64,000 nt of DNA, taken from assembly GCF_036059255.1 (NCBI RefSeq), contig NZ_CP107947.1, forward strand, positions 7,130,001-7,194,000. Direction: 5' to 3'. A model generated the notes under the pieces. It was not told where the DNA came from and made no database searches. It saw nothing but the letters and a program-made list of their open reading frames with translations. The position numbers were made by a program, and so were the translations under genes. The stretch comes from Micromonospora sp. NBC_00389 (GTDB lineage Bacteria; Actinomycetota; Actinomycetes; Mycobacteriales; Micromonosporaceae). The number at the start of each line of letters is the position of its first letter. The stretch's first letter is position 1. Below, one piece after another: positions 7,799-16,745 of this stretch.

Positions 7799-8896
7799 TC
7801 AGCGGTCGACGGGTACCGGGGGCTGGTCGGTGGTGCTCGGCCCGACCGGTGCCGACTTCTCGCTGTCCGACCGGTCCGGCTCCGGCAGTCCGGCGGCGCC
7901 GTCGGGGCCGGCGATCTCCGGCGGCGGTCCCCCGGACCCCGCGCGACGGGCCCGCACCGCCGCCCACCCGCGCTCGGCCAGGCCGACCACCAGGAACGTC
8001 AGCCCGACGTACGCCCAGCCGACCAGCACGTCGATCACGTAGTGCTCACCCGAGTAGACCAGGGTGAAGGTCATGGCCAGCGGGTACGCGAACAGCAGCG
8101 GCCACCAGTGGCGGCGGGTGGTGCGCAGGAAGAACAGCACCACGAACAATGCCCAGGCGGTGTGCAGCGACGGCATCGCGGCGACCGGGTTCGAGGCGAT
8201 CTGGCCGGCGTTGAGCACGTTGCCGGCGCCGTGCATGCCGAATTCCCTCCAGCCCCGGGTGGAGATCCGGGCCACCTCGGTGAGCAGCCCGTTCTGCGCG
8301 GCCCACCAGGGCGGGGCGGCCGGGTAGAGGAAGTAGGTGGCCAGGCCTGCGGCGCAGAGGAAACCCCACCGCCGCATGTACGCCGCCCAGCGGTGCCGGT
8401 CACGCAGCCACAGCACCGCGGCGGCGGCAAACGCCACCACGAAGTGCGAGAAGTACACCCAGCTTGCCGCGACGTCGTACCACTGCACCTGCGGGTGGTA
8501 GAGGTGCTCCTGCAACCAGATGGTGGGCACCTCACCGCCGGTGGCCCAGCCGAACATGAACCGGTCGGCGACGATCAGCTCCATCGCGTGCGGGGTGGCC
8601 CCGTTGTCGGCGAACCCCCGGGAGAGGTTGTACGCGGCAAGCAGCAGCACCACCGGCACCCAGTCCCGGGCGAAGCGCAGGTGACTGCGCCACGGCCGGT
8701 CACTGTTCCAGGCGATGGTCCCCAACCAGATCCACACGAAGGCGTACGCGGGGTCGGTGGGTAGACCGATGCCCAGCCAGGCGGCCACGAAGGCGACCGC
8801 CCAGATCGACATGGCGACCACGCGCCGACGGCCCCCGTCGGGGGACGCGGGTGGGTCGGTCCGGGCGGGGGGCTGGGGGTCAGTCACGACGGCCAT
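7799..8896 (-). CDS. PAP2-superfamily (PAP2_3) membrane phosphatase/transferase
   Basis: 365 aa with about six membrane helices. The catalytic motifs are AMPSLHTAW and YSGEHYVIDVLVG, the PSLH...GxHYxID form of the PAP2_3 family. That family includes inositol-phosphoceramide synthase (AUR1)-like enzymes rather than classical PSGH phosphatases. It probably cleaves or transfers phosphate on a lipid at the outer membrane face. I chose ATG 8896 because TACCCT (8905-8910, complement) lies 8 bases upstream and no SD is present, indicating a leaderless mRNA. The C-terminal 60 residues are disordered and charged. Confidence 0.85.
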   Translation of the reverse strand: MAVVTDPQPPARTDPPASPDGGRRRVVAMSIWAVAFVAAWLGIGLPTDPAYAFVWIWLGTIAWNSDRPWRSHLRFARDWVPVVLLLAAYNLSRGFADNGATPHAMELIVADRFMFGWATGGEVPTIWLQEHLYHPQVQWYDVAASWVYFSHFVVAFAAAAVLWLRDRHRWAAYMRRWGFLCAAGLATYFLYPAAPPWWAAQNGLLTEVARISTRGWREFGMHGAGNVLNAGQIASNPVAAMPSLHTAWALFVVLFFLRTTRRHWWPLLFAYPLAMTFTLVYSGEHYVIDVLVGWAYVGLTFLVVGLAERGWAAVRARRAGSGGPPPEIAGPDGAAGLPEPDRSDSEKSAPVGPSTTDQPPVPVDR

Positions 8897-8904
8897 CGCG
8901 GTCA

Positions 8905-8910
8905 AGGGTA
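8905..8910 (-). promoter_or_regulatory. -10 element TACCCT, leaderless start of PAP2 gene
   Basis: On the minus strand TACCCT stands 8 bases before the ATG at 8896, so transcription would start at or next to the A of ATG. No SD is visible. This decides the start among several in-frame Met codons. Confidence 0.5.
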
Positions 8911-9033
8911 ACGACGGGGGCGGCATCGACCGGCGGCGACCACCCGGAGGACCCGTCCGCAGGTGGTCGGCGGCCGGCTCCGGCGGGTGCGGCGGGATCG
9001 GCGGGCGCGTGGTCGCCGGGCTCGGCGAGCACC

Positions 9034-9039
9034 TAGGCT
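9034..9039 (+). promoter_or_regulatory. -10 element TAGGCT, leaderless start of thioesterase gene
   Basis: TAGGCT lies 7 bases before ATG 9047, matching the actinobacterial TAnnnT -10 and predicting a transcript that begins at the start codon. Confidence 0.5.
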
Positions 9040-9046
9040 GACGACC

Positions 9047-9451
9047 ATGCAGGAGCAGCCCGAGCCGGCCTTCGCGCCGGGTCTGACCGCCCGGGTCGAG
9101 TTGACCGTCACGGACGCGGACACCGCCTGGGCGGTCGGTTCCGGGGACGTACCGGTCCTGGGCACTCCCCGGGTGGTCGCGCTGGCCGAGGCGGCGACCG
9201 TCGCGGCGACGGCGCCCGCGATGCCGCCCGGTTCGACCACCGTGGGAACGCGGGTCGAGCTGGAGCACCTGGCGCCGACCGTGGTCGGCCGGACCGTCCA
9301 GGCACAGGCACTGCTGGCCGCGGTGGACGGCCGCCGGCTGTCGTTCGAGATCACCGTCAGCGACGGTGACGAGACGGTGGCCCGAGGCCGGGTGGACCGG
9401 ATCCTGGTGAACCGGCAGCGCTTCGTCGACCGTGCCGGGCGGGCATCGTGA
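9047..9451 (+). CDS. FlK-like hotdog thioesterase family protein
   Basis: 134 aa. The sequence follows the fluoroacetyl-CoA thioesterase (FlK) family: VTVGTR-like central strand (TTVGTRVELEHLAPTVVGRT), TPRVVALAEAATV helix and a C-terminal RGRVDRILVN strand. Family members hydrolyse acyl-CoA thioesters in a hotdog dimer; the substrate is unknown and fluoroacetyl-CoA is unlikely without other evidence. The TGA overlaps the GTG of the MBL hydrolase (9448-9451), so the pair is coupled. Confidence 0.75.
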   Translation: MQEQPEPAFAPGLTARVELTVTDADTAWAVGSGDVPVLGTPRVVALAEAATVAATAPAMPPGSTTVGTRVELEHLAPTVVGRTVQAQALLAAVDGRRLSFEITVSDGDETVARGRVDRILVNRQRFVDRAGRAS

Positions 9452-10278
9452 CCATCGATGTCGTCGAGGTCGCCGACCGGGTGCACGTGCTGCGCGAGCC
9501 GTTGCTGCGGGTCAACGTCACTCTCGTCGTCGGCGACGACGAGGCGCTGCTGGTCGACACCCTCTCCTCGGCCGGCCAGGCCACCACGCTGGCCGCCGCC
9601 GTCCGGGCGATCACCGACCGTCCGCTGACCCTGGTCAACACCCACCACCACTACGACCACTGCTTCGGCAACGCCGTTCTGGCCGGCGACCCACCCCGCC
9701 CGGTGTACGCGCACGAGCTGGCCGCCGCTGCCCTGCGCGAGCAGCCGGAGCGGCTGCGCCGGGAGGCGTACGAGGAGTTGCGTGAGGAGCACCCCGCGCT
9801 CGCCGCCGAGCTGGCCGACACCCCACTGCTCGCCCCGACGCACACCGTGCACACCGAGACGGCGCTGGAGGTGGGCGGCCGGCGAGTGCTGCTGCGTCAC
9901 CCGGGGCGGGGCCACACCGACGCCGACCTGGTGGTGCACGTACCCGACGCGGACGTGCTGGTCGCCGGGGACCTGGTGGAGCAGAGCGGCCCGCCCGCCT
10001 TCGAGGACTCGTACCCGCTGCAGTGGCCGGACGCGGTCGCGGACCTGCTCCGGCTGACCACCGCAGGCACAGTGGTGGTGCCGGGCCACGGCGACCCGGT
10101 GGACGTCGAGTTCGTCCGCGCCCAGCACGCCGAGCTGGCGAAGCTGGCCTGGCTGATCCGGGCCGCGCACACCGGCGGCGCACCACCGGAACGAGTCGCC
10201 GCCGAGGCACCCTTCGGCGCCCGCGCCGCCCTGACTGCCGCCCGCCGCGGCTACACCGAACTCAACGGCACCGCCTAA
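9448..10278 (+). CDS. MBL-fold metallo-hydrolase
   Basis: 276 aa. The zinc-binding motif is NTHHHYDHCFGN (HxHxDH), followed by GRGHTDADLVVHVP and VPGHGDPVD with the later metal-ligand histidines. This is a standard metallo-beta-lactamase fold hydrolase, similar in layout to glyoxalase II and quorum-lactonase relatives; the substrate cannot be told. GTG start overlaps the thioesterase stop. Its TAA (10276-10278) overlaps the stop of the convergent sugar kinase by three bases. Confidence 0.85.
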   Translation: MTIDVVEVADRVHVLREPLLRVNVTLVVGDDEALLVDTLSSAGQATTLAAAVRAITDRPLTLVNTHHHYDHCFGNAVLAGDPPRPVYAHELAAAALREQPERLRREAYEELREEHPALAAELADTPLLAPTHTVHTETALEVGGRRVLLRHPGRGHTDADLVVHVPDADVLVAGDLVEQSGPPAFEDSYPLQWPDAVADLLRLTTAGTVVVPGHGDPVDVEFVRAQHAELAKLAWLIRAAHTGGAPPERVAAEAPFGARAALTAARRGYTELNGTA

Positions 10279-11210
10279 CCCCCGAAGCGGCGCTGGACGT
10301 CGGCGCGGGTGGGCATGGCGGTGGCCCCGCCCGGGGACTCGCAGACCAGGCCGGCCACCCGTAACGCGAACGCCACCCGCTCGACCCAGCCCGCCGGGTC
10401 GGTCGGTTCGCCGTCGAGGAGCAGGTCGGCGATCAACGCGGCCATCACCGAGTCGCCGGCGCCGGTGGCGTCGATGGCGTCCACCTTCGGCGCTGGCACG
10501 CGTACCGGATCCGCCTCGGCGGCGGCGAGCACCGCGCCGGCCGCGCCGAGCGTCACCACCACCGTGGCGGCGCCGAGCTCCCGCAGGTACGCGGCCACCC
10601 CCTCGGCCGGCTCGCCCGGGTAGAGCAGCTCGGCGTCGGCGGTGCTCAGCTTGACCAGGTGCGCGCCGGCGGCGAACTCGGCCACCACCTCGCGCAGCCC
10701 GGCCAACGCGGCCGGCCCGTCCAGCAGTCGGGGGCGCACGTTCGGGTCGAAGACCCGCAGCCCGGGGGCGAGCGACCAGGCACGCCGGGCGGCGGCCAGC
10801 GTGGCGGGCTGGAGCAGCACGACCGACCCGCAGTAGAGCACGTCGGCGCCCTCCACCAGCGCCACGTCCAGATCGTCCGGGCCGAGCAGGCTGTAGGAGG
10901 GCGGGTCGCCGTAGAAGCGGAAGTCGGGCTCCGGGCCGGCGAAGGTGACCACCGCGAGCGTGGTCGGCGCCGGCACCGTGACCACGCCGGCCAGCCCGAC
11001 GTCGAGCGCGGTCAGGAAGGCGCGGATCCGGCCGGCCAGCACGTCGTCGCCGAGCGACCCGACGAACTGTGCCGCGCTACCGAGCCGGCTCACCCCGACG
11101 GCGACGTTGAGCGGTCCGCCGCCGATCGCCTGCCGGTAGACCCGCTCACCGTCGCGCTCGGTGTCGAGCAGGTCGACCAGCGCCTCGCCGAGCACCACCG
11201 CGTATCCCAT
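10275..11210 (-). CDS. PfkB-family carbohydrate kinase
   Basis: 311 aa. It has the N-terminal glycine motif IGGGPLNVAVGVSRLG and the C-terminal PfkB signature DATGAGDSVMAALIADLL with the catalytic Asp. The family includes fructokinases, ribokinases and KDG kinases; the overall pattern resembles fructokinase/ribokinase, but the sugar is not certain. ATG 11210 was chosen for the AAGGA SD five bases upstream. The gene ends convergently against the MBL hydrolase. Confidence 0.85.
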   Translation of the reverse strand: MGYAVVLGEALVDLLDTERDGERVYRQAIGGGPLNVAVGVSRLGSAAQFVGSLGDDVLAGRIRAFLTALDVGLAGVVTVPAPTTLAVVTFAGPEPDFRFYGDPPSYSLLGPDDLDVALVEGADVLYCGSVVLLQPATLAAARRAWSLAPGLRVFDPNVRPRLLDGPAALAGLREVVAEFAAGAHLVKLSTADAELLYPGEPAEGVAAYLRELGAATVVVTLGAAGAVLAAAEADPVRVPAPKVDAIDATGAGDSVMAALIADLLLDGEPTDPAGWVERVAFALRVAGLVCESPGGATAMPTRADVQRRFGG

Positions 11211-11370
11211 GCCGGTCCTTTCGTCGTCGTCAGCCCCGCCACCGCCCGCCGCACGCTGAGGCGACCGGCGTGGCACCAGGCTGGCACAGCGCACGGCCCG
11301 GCGGGCGCCGAAGGCACGGTCCGGCCCTACCGGGACACGGGCGAGGCGGCCAAGCCGGCCGACCCGGCGG

Positions 11371-12543
11371 CTATACCGGGTGGTGGATCGGCCCGGCGAG
11401 TGCTGTCAGCGGGTGGCCGGTCCCGCCCCAGCGGCCCGCCACGATCTGGGCGGCCACGCTCACCGCGGTCTCCTCCGGGGTACGCCCGCCGAGGTCCAGC
11501 CCGATCGGCGAGGCGAGCCGGGCGAGCTGCGCCGCATCGAGACCCGCCTCGCGCAGTCGCTTGTGCCGCTCGTCGTGGGTGCGTCGTGACCCCATCGCGC
11601 CGACGTACGCCAGCCGGTGGCGCAGCGCCAGCGCCAGCAGCGGCACGTCGAACTTCGGGTCGTGGGTCAGCACGCAGACGACGGTCCGTCCGTCGACCCG
11701 GCCGGCGTCCAGCTCCGCCCCCAGGTAGCGGTGCGGCCACTGCACCACCACCTCGTCCGCCTCCGGAAACCGTCGAGCGGTGGCGAAGACCGGCCGGGCG
11801 TCGCAGACGGTCACCCGGTAGCCGAGGAACGCGCCGATCCGGGCCACCGCGGCGGCGAAGTCGATCGCACCGAAAACGATCATCCGGGGCGGGGTGGCGT
11901 GGACGGCCACGAACAGGCTGAGGCCGGTGCCCCGGCGCTGCCCGTGATACCCGTACCGGAGCATTCCGCTGTGCCCGGTGGCGAGCAGCCCGAGGGCGTC
12001 GGCGGTGGCGGCGGCGTCCAGCCGCTCGGCGCCGAGCGAGCCGGTCACCTGGTCCCCGGTCAGCACGAGCCGCCGGCCCAGCCGCCCCGCCGGGTCGCCC
12101 GGCACCGCGCCCGGCAGGTCGCCGCCGTCGCCCGGCACCTCGCCGTCGTCGGCCGCCACGCAGGTGACCACCGCCGCCGGTTGGCCGGCCCGGCGCGCGA
12201 CGGCGACTGCGTCCAACTCCGCGAGGGCGTCGGGTTCGATCCGCTCCACGAACACGTCGAGCACCCCGCCGCAGGTCAGGCCCACGGCGTACGCGTCGTC
12301 GTCGCTGACGCCGTAGCGGATCAGCTCGGGTACGCCGGTGTCGAGCACGCGGTGGGCCCGTTCGTAGAGGTCAGCCTCCACGCAGCCGCCGGAGACGCTG
12401 CCGGTGACCGTGCCGTCGGTCGCCACCAGCATGGTGGCGCCGGGCGGCTGTGGCGCGGACCGCCAGGTGGCAACGACGGTGGCCAGGGCGACCGCCTCGC
12501 CGGCCCGGCATCGGCGGTGCACCTCGTCGAACACCTCCGGCAC
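11371..12543 (-). CDS. XdhC/CoxI-family molybdenum hydroxylase maturation protein
   Basis: 390 aa. An N-terminal XdhC/CoxI domain (VALATVVATWRSAPQPPGAT, SGGCVEADL) is joined to a C-terminal Rossmann domain (VFGAIDFAAAVARIGAFLGY, VGAMGSRRTHDER). XdhC proteins bind, sulfurate and deliver molybdenum cofactor to xanthine-dehydrogenase-type enzymes. It is divergent from the paoABC-like genes, which fits a role as their chaperone. The frame extends to TTG 12585, but GTG 12543 aligns with the usual family start and has GGGGA upstream. Confidence 0.88.
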   Translation of the reverse strand: MPEVFDEVHRRCRAGEAVALATVVATWRSAPQPPGATMLVATDGTVTGSVSGGCVEADLYERAHRVLDTGVPELIRYGVSDDDAYAVGLTCGGVLDVFVERIEPDALAELDAVAVARRAGQPAAVVTCVAADDGEVPGDGGDLPGAVPGDPAGRLGRRLVLTGDQVTGSLGAERLDAAATADALGLLATGHSGMLRYGYHGQRRGTGLSLFVAVHATPPRMIVFGAIDFAAAVARIGAFLGYRVTVCDARPVFATARRFPEADEVVVQWPHRYLGAELDAGRVDGRTVVCVLTHDPKFDVPLLALALRHRLAYVGAMGSRRTHDERHKRLREAGLDAAQLARLASPIGLDLGGRTPEETAVSVAAQIVAGRWGGTGHPLTALAGPIHHPV

Positions 12544-12684
12544 ACTTCCCCAATCTCCGTCCCGGCGCTGATTCAGCCGAGCCAACCCCGGGCCGAACCG
12601 CAGGCCGGAGTCCTTGGTCGCAAAAGCCGTAAGACGGCATTAAGCGAAGGATATGGTCGGTTTCACCAGAGGGGGTGTGAGTTG
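12544..12684. promoter_or_regulatory. Divergent control region of xdhC-like and pao-like genes
   Basis: 141 bases between the divergent XdhC and pao-type genes. It includes an AT-richer patch around 12630-12662 (TTAAGC, GGATATGGT) that could hold the rightward promoter, and GGGGG at 12671-12675 as SD for the iron-sulfur subunit. No clear operator palindrome was found. Confidence 0.35.
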
Positions 12685-13230
12685 GTGAAGTCGTACGAGG
12701 CGCTGCGTACCGCGCCGAATCCGGACCACGCGGTGGTCAGAGGTCCCGGCGAGGTGGAGGTCCACCTGCACATCAACGGGGAGAGTCGGACGACGACCGT
12801 GGAGCCACGGGTCAGCCTGCTCGACGCCCTCCGCGACCGGCTCGAACTGACCGGCACCAAGAAGGGCTGCAACCAGGGCGCCTGCGGCGCGTGCACGGTG
12901 TGGGTCGACGGTCGCCGGGTGCTGGCCTGCCTGACCCTGGCGATCACCTGCGAGAGCCGCGAGGTGACCACCATCGAAGGGCTGGCCGACGGAGACACCC
13001 TGCACCCGATGCAGCGGGCCTTCCTGGACTGCGACGCGTTCCAGTGTGGGTACTGCACCCCCGGGCAGATCATGTCCGCGGTGGCGCTGCTGGCCGAGGG
13101 GCATGCCAGCGACGACACGGAGATCCGGGAGTGGATGAGCGGCAACATCTGCCGCTGCGCCGCGTACCCGCACATCCGCACGGCGATCCGCCGGATCCGC
13201 GACGGAGGCGGCGCCGATGCGGCCCGTTAG
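12685..13230 (+). CDS. paoA: [2Fe-2S] subunit of PaoABC-type molybdenum hydroxylase
   Basis: 181 aa. The plant-ferredoxin-like domain holds GCNQGACGACTVW plus a distal Cys (first cluster). The helical domain holds FQCGYCTPGQ and NICRCAAYPH (second cluster). Together they pass electrons from the molybdenum site to the FAD subunit. The E. coli PaoA TAT signal is absent, so this enzyme is probably cytoplasmic. GTG 12685 was chosen for the GGGGG SD nine bases upstream; TTG 12682 is an alternative. Its end overlaps the FAD subunit by 14 bases. Confidence 0.88.
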   Translation: MKSYEALRTAPNPDHAVVRGPGEVEVHLHINGESRTTTVEPRVSLLDALRDRLELTGTKKGCNQGACGACTVWVDGRRVLACLTLAITCESREVTTIEGLADGDTLHPMQRAFLDCDAFQCGYCTPGQIMSAVALLAEGHASDDTEIREWMSGNICRCAAYPHIRTAIRRIRDGGGADAAR

Positions 13231-14212
13231 CTATTCCCGGGTCTTCGACGTCGGCACCGCCATCGGCGCGGTGAGCTCCGACCCGGAGAGCGCCTTCCTG
13301 GCCGGCGGCACCACCCAGGTCGACCTGCTGCGCATCTACGTCGAGCAGCCGCGCCGCCTCGTCGACATCAACGACCTGCCGCTGAACCGGGTCGAGGAGT
13401 TGCCCGACGGCGGGCTGCGGCTCGGCGGGCTGGCTCGGATGAGCGACGTGGCTCAGGAGCCGGAGCTGGTCCGGCGCTACCCGATGGTCGCCGAGTCGCT
13501 GCTGCTCGGCGCCTCCCCGCAACTGCGCAACATGGCCACCATGGGCGGCAACCTGCTGCAACGGGTGCGGTGCGGCTACTTCCGCGACACCGAGGCGGCC
13601 TGCAACAAGCGCCTGCCCGGTAGCGGGTGCAGCGCGTTGGAGGGCATCAACCGGGGGCATGCGGTCCTCGGCACCAGCGACCACTGCATCGCCACCCATC
13701 CGTCCGACCTGGCCGTGGCGCTGGTCGCGCTGGACGCCGTGGTGCGGACCGAGGGGCCGGGCGGTGCGCGGAGCATCCCCATCGACGACTTCTTCCTGCT
13801 GCCCGGTCAGACCCCGGAGCGGGAACACCCGTTGACCCACGGCGAGTTGGTGACCGGCATCGACCTGCCACCGGCACCGGTGGCGGCCACCTCCCGCTAC
13901 ATCAAGATCCGCGACCGTGAGTCGTACGAGTTCGCGCTCGCCTCGGTCGCGGTGGCCATCGCGGTCGACGGCGGCCGGATCACCGAGGTCCGGCTGGCCC
14001 TGGGCGGGGTGGCCACCAAACCGTGGCGGGCACGGGCGGCCGAGCGGGAGCTCGATGGCGCTCCGGCGACCACCGAGTCGTTCACCCGGGCCGCGGCGGC
14101 CGAGCTGGCACCGGCGGTGTCGCACGGCATGAACGCCTTCAAGATCGAGCTGGCTCGGCGGACCATGGTCCGGGCTCTGGAGCAAATGACCCAGCGGGAG
14201 GGACCGGCATGA
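13217..14212 (+). CDS. paoB: FAD-binding subunit with [4Fe-4S] insert (PaoB-like)
   Basis: 331 aa. FAD-binding motifs are FLAGGTTQVDLLR and NMATMGGNLLQRVRC. Four cysteines follow between about residues 116 and 156 (RVRC, EAAC, GSGC, SDHC), the insertion that in E. coli PaoB binds an extra [4Fe-4S] cluster. This separates it from ordinary CO dehydrogenase and xanthine dehydrogenase FAD subunits. The start lies inside the end of paoA, and the TGA overlaps the large-subunit ATG. Confidence 0.86.
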   Translation: MRPVSYSRVFDVGTAIGAVSSDPESAFLAGGTTQVDLLRIYVEQPRRLVDINDLPLNRVEELPDGGLRLGGLARMSDVAQEPELVRRYPMVAESLLLGASPQLRNMATMGGNLLQRVRCGYFRDTEAACNKRLPGSGCSALEGINRGHAVLGTSDHCIATHPSDLAVALVALDAVVRTEGPGGARSIPIDDFFLLPGQTPEREHPLTHGELVTGIDLPPAPVAATSRYIKIRDRESYEFALASVAVAIAVDGGRITEVRLALGGVATKPWRARAAERELDGAPATTESFTRAAAAELAPAVSHGMNAFKIELARRTMVRALEQMTQREGPA

Positions 14213-16440
14213 GCCCGGCGATCGGCGGCACGCTCAATCGGGTGGACGGCCGTGCCAAGGTGCGCGGGGACGCCCGCTACTCCGCCGAGGTCGCGGTGAC
14301 CGGCCTGGTCCACGCCGTGCTGGTGAACGCGACGGTGGCCAGCGGCCGGATCACCGCGATCGACACCGCCGAGGCCGAGCGGGCCGACGGGGTGCTGGCC
14401 GTGCTCACCCACCGCAACCTGAGCCGGGTCGCCAGCGTGCCGAAGCTGCTCCCGTCGCTGGCCGGGCTGGCCGCGCCGGGGCAGACCTTCTTTCCGATGC
14501 AGGACGAGGCCATCCACTACTCCGGCCAGCCGATCGCCATCGTGGTCGCCGACACCGTCGAACGCGCCGACCACGCCGGCACCCTGATCCGCGTCGAGTA
14601 CGCCACCACGCCCTCCACCACCCTGCTCGACCAGGCTCGGGACCAGGCGTACGTGCCCGAACGGATCTTCGGCGGGCTGCTGCCGGGGCAGGCGTCCCGT
14701 GGTGACGTGGCGAAGGCGCTGGCTGAGGCGCAGGTGTGCGTGGACGCGACGTACCGCTTCGCGCCCAACCACCACAACCCGATCGAGCCGTCGGCCAGCA
14801 CCGCGGTCTGGGAGGACGTCGACCGGCTGACCATCTACGACTCGACGCAGGGGCCGAACGCCACCCAGTTCACCGTCGCGGCGCTGCTCGGCCTGCCACC
14901 CATCTCGATCCGGGTGGTGAGCCACGCTGTCGGCGGCAGCTTCGGCTCGAAGGCGATGATCTGGCATCACCCGGCGCTGGCCGCGCTCGCCGCCCGGCAG
15001 GTCGGCCGGCCGGTACGGCTGGCGCTGACCCGGGAGCAGATGTTCACCTCCTGCGGGCACCGCGAGGAGCAGGAGCAGCGGATCACCATCGGCGCGGGTG
15101 CGGACGGCCGCATCACCGCGCTGCGCCACCACAAGCTGTCGCTCACCTCGCGCTTCGACGACTGGGCGGAGCCGTCGTTGCAGAGCCCGGCGGTGGCGTA
15201 CACCAGCCCCCACTACGAGGGGATCTACCACCTGGTCCGGGGCAACACGATCACCCCGACCTTCATGCGCGCCCCGGGTGAGGCGACCGGCATGTTCGCC
15301 CTCGAGTGCGCGATGGACGAGCTGGCCGAGCGGATCGGGATCGACCCGCTGGAGCTGCGGCTGCGCAACTACTCGGAGACCGACCCGGAGAGCGGGCACC
15401 CGTGGTCCAGCAGCGGGTTGAAGGAGTGCTACCAGCGGGCGTCCGAGCTGTTCGGCTGGCGCGACCGCGACTCCCGGCCCCGGCGCGAGGGCCAGTGGCT
15501 GATCGGCAGCGGCATGGCCAGCGCGCTCTACCCGGTGACCCAGCCGGTGAACCCGCAGCGCGCCCGGGCCCGGCTCTACAACGACGGTACGGCGGTCGTC
15601 GAGGCGGGCGTGTCGGAGTTCGGCACCGGGGTCTTCACCGCGATGACCCAGGTCGCCGCGGACGCGCTCGGCCTCCCGGTGGAGCGGGTACGGTTCGTCG
15701 GCGGCAGCAGTGACCTGCCGAACGTCACCGCCGCCGTGGGTTCCGCGGGTACCAGCGCCGTCGGCTCCGCCGTACACCTCGCGGCGACGCAGCTGCGCGA
15801 TGAGCTGATCCGGCGCGCGGTCGCCGACGCCCACTCGCCGTTGCACGGCGCCGATCCCGGCACGGTGGTGGTCCGGGACGGGCGGATGGTGCTGCGCGAC
15901 CGGCCCGACGTCGGCGAGGCGTACGCCGACATGATGGCCCGCACCCTGACCCCGGACGCGGAGGTGCTCGGCACCTGGACGCCGCCACCGCAGGACGCCG
16001 GGTACGGGGTGCACACCTTCGGCGCGCAGATGGCCGAGGTGGCGGTCGACGCCGATCTCGGCGTCGTACGGGTGCGCCGGATGGTCGGGGTGTTCGCGCC
16101 CGGCCGGGTGCTCAACCGCAAGACGGCGCACAGCCAGTTGATGGGCGGCATGCTCTGGGGGCTCGGCCAGGCGCTGCTGGAGGCCACCCGGATGGATCCC
16201 CGGTCGGGTCGCTGGGCCAACGCCAGCCTCGGCGACTACCTGGTCGCGGTCAACGCGGACGCGCCGGACGTCGTGGTGGACACCATCGAGGTGCACGACG
16301 AGGTGGTGAACCCGCTCGGGATGAAGGGGGTCGGGGAGATCGGCGTGGTGGGTGCGGCCGCCGCGATCGCCAACGCCGTGCACCACGCCACCGGACGCCG
16401 GCAGTACGAGCTGCCGATCACGCTGGAGAAGCTGCTCTGA
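14209..16440 (+). CDS. paoC: Molybdenum-cofactor subunit, aldehyde oxidoreductase (PaoC-like)
   Basis: 743 aa. Typical xanthine-oxidase-family large subunit: GGSFGSKAM for cofactor binding, EFGTGVFTAMTQVAADALG, and GMKGVGEIGVVG near residue 710 with the catalytic Glu of the GVGE motif. The CuSMo motif (AYxCSFR) of aerobic CO dehydrogenase is absent, so aldehyde oxidation in the PaoABC manner is the best prediction. ATG has GGAGGG six bases upstream and overlaps the paoB TGA. The opposite strand carries a 930-aa antisense frame that I treat as a shadow. Confidence 0.88.
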   Translation: MSPAIGGTLNRVDGRAKVRGDARYSAEVAVTGLVHAVLVNATVASGRITAIDTAEAERADGVLAVLTHRNLSRVASVPKLLPSLAGLAAPGQTFFPMQDEAIHYSGQPIAIVVADTVERADHAGTLIRVEYATTPSTTLLDQARDQAYVPERIFGGLLPGQASRGDVAKALAEAQVCVDATYRFAPNHHNPIEPSASTAVWEDVDRLTIYDSTQGPNATQFTVAALLGLPPISIRVVSHAVGGSFGSKAMIWHHPALAALAARQVGRPVRLALTREQMFTSCGHREEQEQRITIGAGADGRITALRHHKLSLTSRFDDWAEPSLQSPAVAYTSPHYEGIYHLVRGNTITPTFMRAPGEATGMFALECAMDELAERIGIDPLELRLRNYSETDPESGHPWSSSGLKECYQRASELFGWRDRDSRPRREGQWLIGSGMASALYPVTQPVNPQRARARLYNDGTAVVEAGVSEFGTGVFTAMTQVAADALGLPVERVRFVGGSSDLPNVTAAVGSAGTSAVGSAVHLAATQLRDELIRRAVADAHSPLHGADPGTVVVRDGRMVLRDRPDVGEAYADMMARTLTPDAEVLGTWTPPPQDAGYGVHTFGAQMAEVAVDADLGVVRVRRMVGVFAPGRVLNRKTAHSQLMGGMLWGLGQALLEATRMDPRSGRWANASLGDYLVAVNADAPDVVVDTIEVHDEVVNPLGMKGVGEIGVVGAAAAIANAVHHATGRRQYELPITLEKLL

Positions 16441-16745
16441 GGGTCGCCCGGCACCCGGTCTGACGCATCGAGGATCGGCTATTGCGCTGCGGCCGGGCGG
16501 CGTGGTGGGATGACGCATACCGGGCGGTGCGAGGGCTGCCGCGCCGCCGGTTGCCGGGTTCGTTTGACGCGAGGGCGCCGGTCCACGACAGGGACCGTTG
16601 ACGGCACGTGTCCACCGGCCATTTTCCTGCCGAGGCACATCGCCGTGACCGTCGCACCCGCTCACCGCAGCGGGGCGACCAGGCCACACCCACCCGATTG
16701 CGGCGGGGCGGCTCGGGCGGCGCGCCTCGCGAGTCAGGAGAACCC
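16441..16745. other. Intergenic region upstream of LPMO gene
   Basis: 305 bases with no convincing gene. The SD AGGAG for the LPMO lies at the right end. I see no perfect TGGGAGCGCTCCCA-type CebR box that often controls cellulolytic genes in actinomycetes. Confidence 0.4.

Noticed and set aside
14209..16440. Large subunit as aerobic CO dehydrogenase CoxL
   Set aside because: The AYxCSFR copper-binding motif is absent, and the FAD subunit has the PaoB-type Cys insertion.
13897..16689. 930-aa antisense frame across paoC
   Set aside because: No recognisable motifs and opposite to a clear molybdenum-hydroxylase gene.
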